24,746 nt of DNA from JANQQZ01 sp039187315 (lineage in GTDB: Bacteria > Planctomycetota > Phycisphaerae > Phycisphaerales > UBA1924), in the NCBI GenBank assembly GCA_039187315.1, contig JBCCZQ010000049.1:1-24746 (forward strand), given 5' to 3'. Every line of letters begins with the position of its first letter. Within the stretch, counting starts at the first letter, position 1. Made by a program: the position numbers and the translations under genes. Under the pieces are notes generated by a model, which was not told the origin of the DNA, searched no databases, and saw only the letters and a list, made by a program, of their open reading frames with translations. Below are positions 21,401-24,746 of this stretch, piece by piece.

Positions 21401-22771
21401 ATGGATTTCCTCGACCCAGTCCGCGACATCATCCACGGCTTCATGACCACGCAGTTGTTCGTCAGCGTGCATGTGCTGCTGATCGTGGTGCACGTGATCC
21501 TTGGGGCCGTGGCGTACATGACGTTCTTCGAGCGGAAGGTCAGCGCGTACATCCAGGACCGTATCGGCCCGAACCGGGTGGGCTTCGACTTCGGGCTGCC
21601 GTTCCTGGCGTTCCTGAAGGGCGCGCTGGGTCTGGGCCAGCCGCTGGCCGACGGCATCAAGTTCCTCCTCAAGGAGGACTACATGCCCCGCAGCGCGGAC
21701 CGGTTTCTCTTTACGCTCGCGCCCGCAACGGTTGTCATCCCTGCGATCCTGGGCTTTGCGATCCTGCCCTGGGGCGGCTACTTCACGATGCCGCCCATCG
21801 GCGATGTGCCGATCATCGGCGGGATCGGCGAGTGGCTGTTCGGCCCGATAGGGGGCGAGCGGGTTGTGGTCGCCGGGCTGAACGCGAACGTCGGGGTCGT
21901 CTACCTGCTGGCGGTAGCGTCGCTGGGGGTCTACGGCGTGGTCCTCGGCGGGTGGGCCTCGAACAACAAGTACTCGTTCTTGGGCGGGCTCCGCGCGACC
22001 GCGCAGATGGTCAGCTACGAGATCCCGCTGGGACTGAGCCTGATGGCTGTGCTGCTGGTGACGGGCACGATCATGCCGATGGGCATCATCGCCTATCAGC
22101 AGGAGAACGGGTGGATGCTCTTTGCGCAGCCGATCGCGGCGGTGCTGTTCTTTGTGGCGATCCTGGCCGAGGCGAACCGGGCCCCGTTCGATAATGCCGA
22201 GGCCGAGCAGGAACTCGTCGGTGGGTACAACACCGAATACGCCTCGATGCGCTACGCGCTGTTCTTCCTGGCCGAGTACATGCACATGGTGACGAGCTGC
22301 GCGTTCTTCGCGCTGCTGTTCTTGGGCGGGTTCCATATCCCGGGCGTGCCGCTGCTGGGCGTTGAGGACACGGGCCTGCTGGCGGTGCTGGCCAAGTTCG
22401 CCGTCTTTTTGACCAAGGCCATCGTGCTGGTCGTGTTCATGATGTTCATCCGCTGGACGCTGCCGCGCCTGCGCTATGACCAGGTGATGTTCCTCGGCTG
22501 GCAGAGCATGATCCCGCTCTCGCTGATCGTCGTGGTCGGCACGGCTGTCATGGTCTTTTATGGCATGACCTCGTGGGTGCAGCTGCTGATCGCCAACGCT
22601 GGCCTCGCGTTCCTCGTCGTGCTGATCCAGCCCCTGCTGCCGAAGCAGGAGGTCAACAAGAAGCTGCCGCTCTACGGCTCGCGGTACAGCCCCGTGCTGG
22701 GTGAGCGCGTCCAGACCGCAGCGCCGACAGGCTTGGCCAGCGAGGATCGGCCCGAAGTCGCGTCGGTCTGA
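21401..22771 (+). CDS. nuoH: NADH-quinone oxidoreductase subunit H
   Basis: Membrane subunit of respiratory complex I that, with NuoB/D, forms the quinone-binding pocket and the entry to the proton path. The 456-aa product has eight or more hydrophobic segments and the family signatures FERKVSAYIQDRIGPNRVG (43-61), SYEIPLGLS, LAEANRAPFDNAEAEQELVGGYNTEYASMRYALFFLAEY and WTLPRLRYDQVMFLGWQ. Length is above the bacterial norm (about 320-430), partly from a loop near 130-160 (IGDVPIIGGIGEWLFGPIGGE) and a C-terminal tail. GTG 21392 is in frame upstream but overlaps the -10 box, so ATG 21401 is preferred. It stands alone: no other nuo gene lies within the window, unlike the usual nuoA-N cluster. The transcript appears leaderless. 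Confidence 0.95.
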   Translation: MDFLDPVRDIIHGFMTTQLFVSVHVLLIVVHVILGAVAYMTFFERKVSAYIQDRIGPNRVGFDFGLPFLAFLKGALGLGQPLADGIKFLLKEDYMPRSADRFLFTLAPATVVIPAILGFAILPWGGYFTMPPIGDVPIIGGIGEWLFGPIGGERVVVAGLNANVGVVYLLAVASLGVYGVVLGGWASNNKYSFLGGLRATAQMVSYEIPLGLSLMAVLLVTGTIMPMGIIAYQQENGWMLFAQPIAAVLFFVAILAEANRAPFDNAEAEQELVGGYNTEYASMRYALFFLAEYMHMVTSCAFFALLFLGGFHIPGVPLLGVEDTGLLAVLAKFAVFLTKAIVLVVFMMFIRWTLPRLRYDQVMFLGWQSMIPLSLIVVVGTAVMVFYGMTSWVQLLIANAGLAFLVVLIQPLLPKQEVNKKLPLYGSRYSPVLGERVQTAAPTGLASEDRPEVASV

Positions 22772-22817
22772 CACCGAGGCCGCCGGATGGGTCGCTGGCT
22801 TGGAATCCTGCTTCGGT

Positions 22818-23861
22818 TTACTGGCGAGATCGCAGCTCAGGCTCGGGCTCAAGCACGACGACCGTCGGCAGCAGGTAGCTCCGGCCCGCGTATGCAAGGG
22901 TTTCCCCGCTGACGAGGACGCTCCGCCCGTCGCCGTGGCGTTCGATGAGCACCTCGATGGCCTCGAGTGCTGCGGAGGGCGCGATGACCAGCGCCGCGTC
23001 GAGTGGAGCCTGGCCTTGGGTCTTGGCCTCGGCGTCGTCAGATCGGAGCAGCTCTGTCCCGGCGGTTTCGTCATTGTCGAAGCGGAGCGCGAGCTCGCCG
23101 GCGTCGAGCCGCGTGAGCCTCGCGCGTCGCCGGAAGAGCATGCGTCCTTCTTCGATCGCCGCAGGAGCATCGTTCAGGCCCGCGCTCGCGATAACGCCTC
23201 GCACGCCGGTGCGCTCAGCCTCGAGTTGTTCGATCAGCCGACGCGTGGACTCGTCTACGCCTTCGGGCGTTGCCGGCTGGCTTTCTCGCGGGCTTTCGGG
23301 GCTCGTGCTCGGGCTGGGGCCGGGGCTGGTCGGTTCGGTTCCGATGCCTGTGATCCGCAGGTAGTTCTGGTCTTGGTAGAGCGTGACCCGCCCGGAGAGG
23401 CGGACGCCCGCGCCGGGTTCGCGTTCACCGTACAGCTGAGTCAGCCGCGCCAGCTGGCGTGATGGCAGCAAAATCAGCGGCCTGACCGGCGGCGCGGCCG
23501 TGCCGTCGGGGTTGGTTTCGCGCGTCGGCGCGAAGACCCAGGCACCCAAGCTGGTCCGGGCGAGCCGACCCTCGGCCATGATCAGGTGCGATCCTTCGGG
23601 CAAGAGCCGGGCCGAATCCGGCAGCGAGTCCAGTGTTGCCGGCGCGTGCGGCCGCACGGGCTGGGTATCGCGCGCCGCCTCGCTTTCAATCCGCTCCGCC
23701 GGCTCGGTGTCGGCATCGCGGAGTCGGCGTTGGGTGTCATCGACGCCCGGGTTGCGTAGCTCGGGATCGGTGATCGATTGTGCTTGGGGGTTGCCCGCCA
23801 GGAAGGAGCCGGCCAGCAGGGTGAGCAGCCGCCTGGTGGGTGCTTGGGTGTGCTTCGGCAT
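22818..23861 (-). CDS. secreted protein of unknown function
   Basis: The 347-aa product is not recognised. It has a signal peptide (about 1-28, RRLLTLLAGSFLAGNPQAQS). The mature part has two similar-looking beta-rich halves separated by a Pro/Ser/Thr-rich linker (about 178-202). In the first half, SHLIMAEGRLARTSLGAWVFAP, LILLPSRQLARL and GVRLSGRVTLYQDQNYLRIT read as an OB-like or barrel unit. In the second, EEGRMLFRRRARLTRL, ALVIAPSAALEAIEVLIE and SVLVSGETLAYAGRSYLLPT read much the same way, so an internal duplication is likely. There is no cysteine. GGAGG lies 7 nt before the ATG. It converges on nuoH (46 bp between stops), and its promoter overlaps that of the tRNA. Location should be periplasmic. 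Confidence 0.8.
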   Translation of the reverse strand: MPKHTQAPTRRLLTLLAGSFLAGNPQAQSITDPELRNPGVDDTQRRLRDADTEPAERIESEAARDTQPVRPHAPATLDSLPDSARLLPEGSHLIMAEGRLARTSLGAWVFAPTRETNPDGTAAPPVRPLILLPSRQLARLTQLYGEREPGAGVRLSGRVTLYQDQNYLRITGIGTEPTSPGPSPSTSPESPRESQPATPEGVDESTRRLIEQLEAERTGVRGVIASAGLNDAPAAIEEGRMLFRRRARLTRLDAGELALRFDNDETAGTELLRSDDAEAKTQGQAPLDAALVIAPSAALEAIEVLIERHGDGRSVLVSGETLAYAGRSYLLPTVVVLEPEPELRSRQ

Positions 23862-23928
23862 GCCGATCGCCTCCGTGCGTTCGGGGGTGCTGGCGGGTCG
23901 GTCACGGCCGCCCGACGCGTTGCGGTTC

Positions 23929-23938
23929 AGTCTACACT
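23929..23938. promoter_or_regulatory. overlapping divergent -10 boxes
   Basis: On the plus strand TACACT (23933-23938) lies 19 nt before tRNA-Cys. On the minus strand TGTAGACT puts TAGACT at 23934 to 23929, before the 347-aa secreted protein gene. The two boxes share two bases, so polymerase could not occupy both at once. Confidence 0.4.
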
Positions 23939-23957
23939 ACAGGCCTGATCGCAACCG

Positions 23958-24031
23958 GGCCGTGTACCCAAGTGGACTAAGGGGACGGATTGCAAATCCG
24001 TTATTCGTGGGTTCGAATCCCACCGCGGCCT
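23958..24031 (+). tRNA. tRNA-Cys (anticodon GCA)
   Basis: A 74-nt cloverleaf: acceptor GGCCGTG/CGCGGCC (one G-T pair), D arm CCC/GGG, anticodon stem ACGGA/TCCGT around TTGCAAA with GCA at 23992-23994, T arm GTGGG TTCGAAT CCCAC. The discriminator base is T, as required for cysteine tRNA. The CCA end is not encoded (TTG follows), so it must be added by nucleotidyltransferase. Confidence 0.97.
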
Positions 24032-24102
24032 TTGTCGCCGCCGGCAGCGCCGGCCGCCCGCGGGGTCCTTTCGACCGCCGCCACGAGGATCCACCCGCTC
24101 CG

Positions 24103-24746
24103 ATGAACGATCCCCTCGTCGCGATCGCGGTGGTGCTGGCGCTGGGCGCCGCGGCCCAGTGGACCGCCTCGAAGATCCGCATCCCAGCGATCCTTCTGCT
24201 GCTGGGCTGCGGGCTGCTCGTCGGTCCCGGTCTGTCGTCGATGTTCCCAGACGCTGGCGTCGCGCTCGATCCGGATCGGCTCCTCGGCGACCTGCTCAAC
24301 CCGCTCGTGGCCCTCTCGGTCGGTCTCATCCTGTACGAGGGCGGCCTGACGCTGCGATTCCGCGAACTCCGCAGGGGGACCAAGGTCGTCCGCAACCTGG
24401 TCTCGATCGGTGCTGCGGTGACGTGGGTGCTTGCGGCGGCGGGCGCTCACCTCATCCTCGGGCTGGGGATCGAGTTGGCGATCGTCTTCGGCGCGATCCT
24501 GACTGTGAGCGGGCCCACAGTGGTCATCCCGCTTGTGCGGCACGTTCGGCCCAAGGGTGAGGTGGGCCCGATCCTCCGCTGGGAGGGCATCGTGATCGAC
24601 CCGATCGGTGCCCTGCTGGCGATCCTGTGCTTCGAGGCCGTCCGAGCCGGCCAGGGGCAGTCGGCGCTCTACGACGTGCTCGCCGGCCTATTAAACACCA
24701 TTGTCATCGGTGGCGGGCTCGGCTGGCTCGCGGGTTGGCTCGTCGC
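24103..24746 (+). CDS. Na+/H+ antiporter (CPA1/NhaP-like), 5' part
   Basis: The visible 214 residues are the N-terminal half of a monovalent cation:proton antiporter of the inner membrane; the gene runs past the window end. About six hydrophobic segments are seen (roughly 3-16, 29-45, 70-85, 107-125, 130-150, 195-214). KIRIPAILLLLGCGLLVGPG and NPLVALSVGLILYEGGLTLRFREL are the family start. SGPTVVIPLVRHVRPKGEVGPILRWEGIVIDPIGALLAIL contains the conserved region with the ion-binding Asp in VIDPIGA. The ATG at 24103 is the first start after the tRNA, and the protein starts with the first helix. A GAGGA lies 14-15 nt upstream, rather far for a Shine-Dalgarno. Whether a C-terminal RCK domain follows cannot be seen. 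Confidence 0.9.
   Translation, partial: MNDPLVAIAVVLALGAAAQWTASKIRIPAILLLLGCGLLVGPGLSSMFPDAGVALDPDRLLGDLLNPLVALSVGLILYEGGLTLRFRELRRGTKVVRNLVSIGAAVTWVLAAAGAHLILGLGIELAIVFGAILTVSGPTVVIPLVRHVRPKGEVGPILRWEGIVIDPIGALLAILCFEAVRAGQGQSALYDVLAGLLNTIVIGGGLGWLAGWLV

Noticed and set aside
21245..23170. 641-aa minus-strand open frame opposite nuoH
   Set aside because: It is antisense to nuoH, dominated by Arg, Gln, Asp and His, and has no recognisable motif.

Overview
The window is GC-rich and densely coded, with short intergenic gaps. It suggests a planctomycete, most likely of the class Phycisphaerae. This is inferred from a prepilin-like protein with an RRAF/TLIELLVVI N-terminus and a terminal 'FADGH' motif, a large secreted protein carrying the same pilin-type region, a DUF1573 / rhodanese / MauE cluster, and housekeeping genes (rpsR, nuoH) standing outside their usual operons. 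No database search was possible, so the taxonomy is a judgement from protein character.

Layout. (1) 84-467: small membrane-anchored Cys-containing protein on the minus strand. (2) 752-5236, minus strand: a probable operon of an acetyl-esterase-like alpha/beta hydrolase, a 144-aa protein with an internal duplication, a 316-aa unknown and fumarylacetoacetase. A DUF559 nuclease gene framed by a 44-bp inverted repeat (2170-2213 and 2631-2674, 42/44 matching) sits inside it. (3) 5282-8145, plus strand: rluA and a 703-aa secreted protein. (4) 8159-11595, minus strand: free-Met-sulfoxide reductase (msrC), rpsR, MauE/DoxX membrane protein, rhodanese, DUF1573. (5) 11828-16032, minus strand: glutamate dehydrogenase, pseudopilin with an upstream membrane protein, tRNA-dihydrouridine synthase. 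(6) 16091-22771, plus strand: LolC/E-type permease, LolD ATPase, alpha/beta hydrolase, GH3-type acyl-amido synthetase, a coiled-coil miniprotein, and an isolated nuoH. (7) 22818-24746: secreted protein on the minus strand, tRNA-Cys, and the start of a Na+/H+ antiporter cut by the window edge.

How the genes fit together. Fumarylacetoacetase ends tyrosine/homogentisate degradation and the upstream unknowns are candidate partners. LolC/E + LolD form a complete minimal ABC exporter, followed by a tightly coupled hydrolase-GH3-coil unit (ATGA overlaps). Rhodanese and MauE form a two-gene unit behind DUF1573. The pseudopilin and the protein upstream of it form another pair.

The most notable observation is the DUF559 gene framed by palindromic inverted repeats, which looks like a small mobile module analogous to REP/RAYT units. 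Next are a recurrent TAGNNT -10 box placed so close to several starts that the mRNAs should be leaderless, a perfect TTGTATACAA-type operator at gdhA, a hairpin in the rpsR leader, and a sharp composition change inside the fumarylacetoacetase gene. No gene-free stretch exceeds 300 bases.
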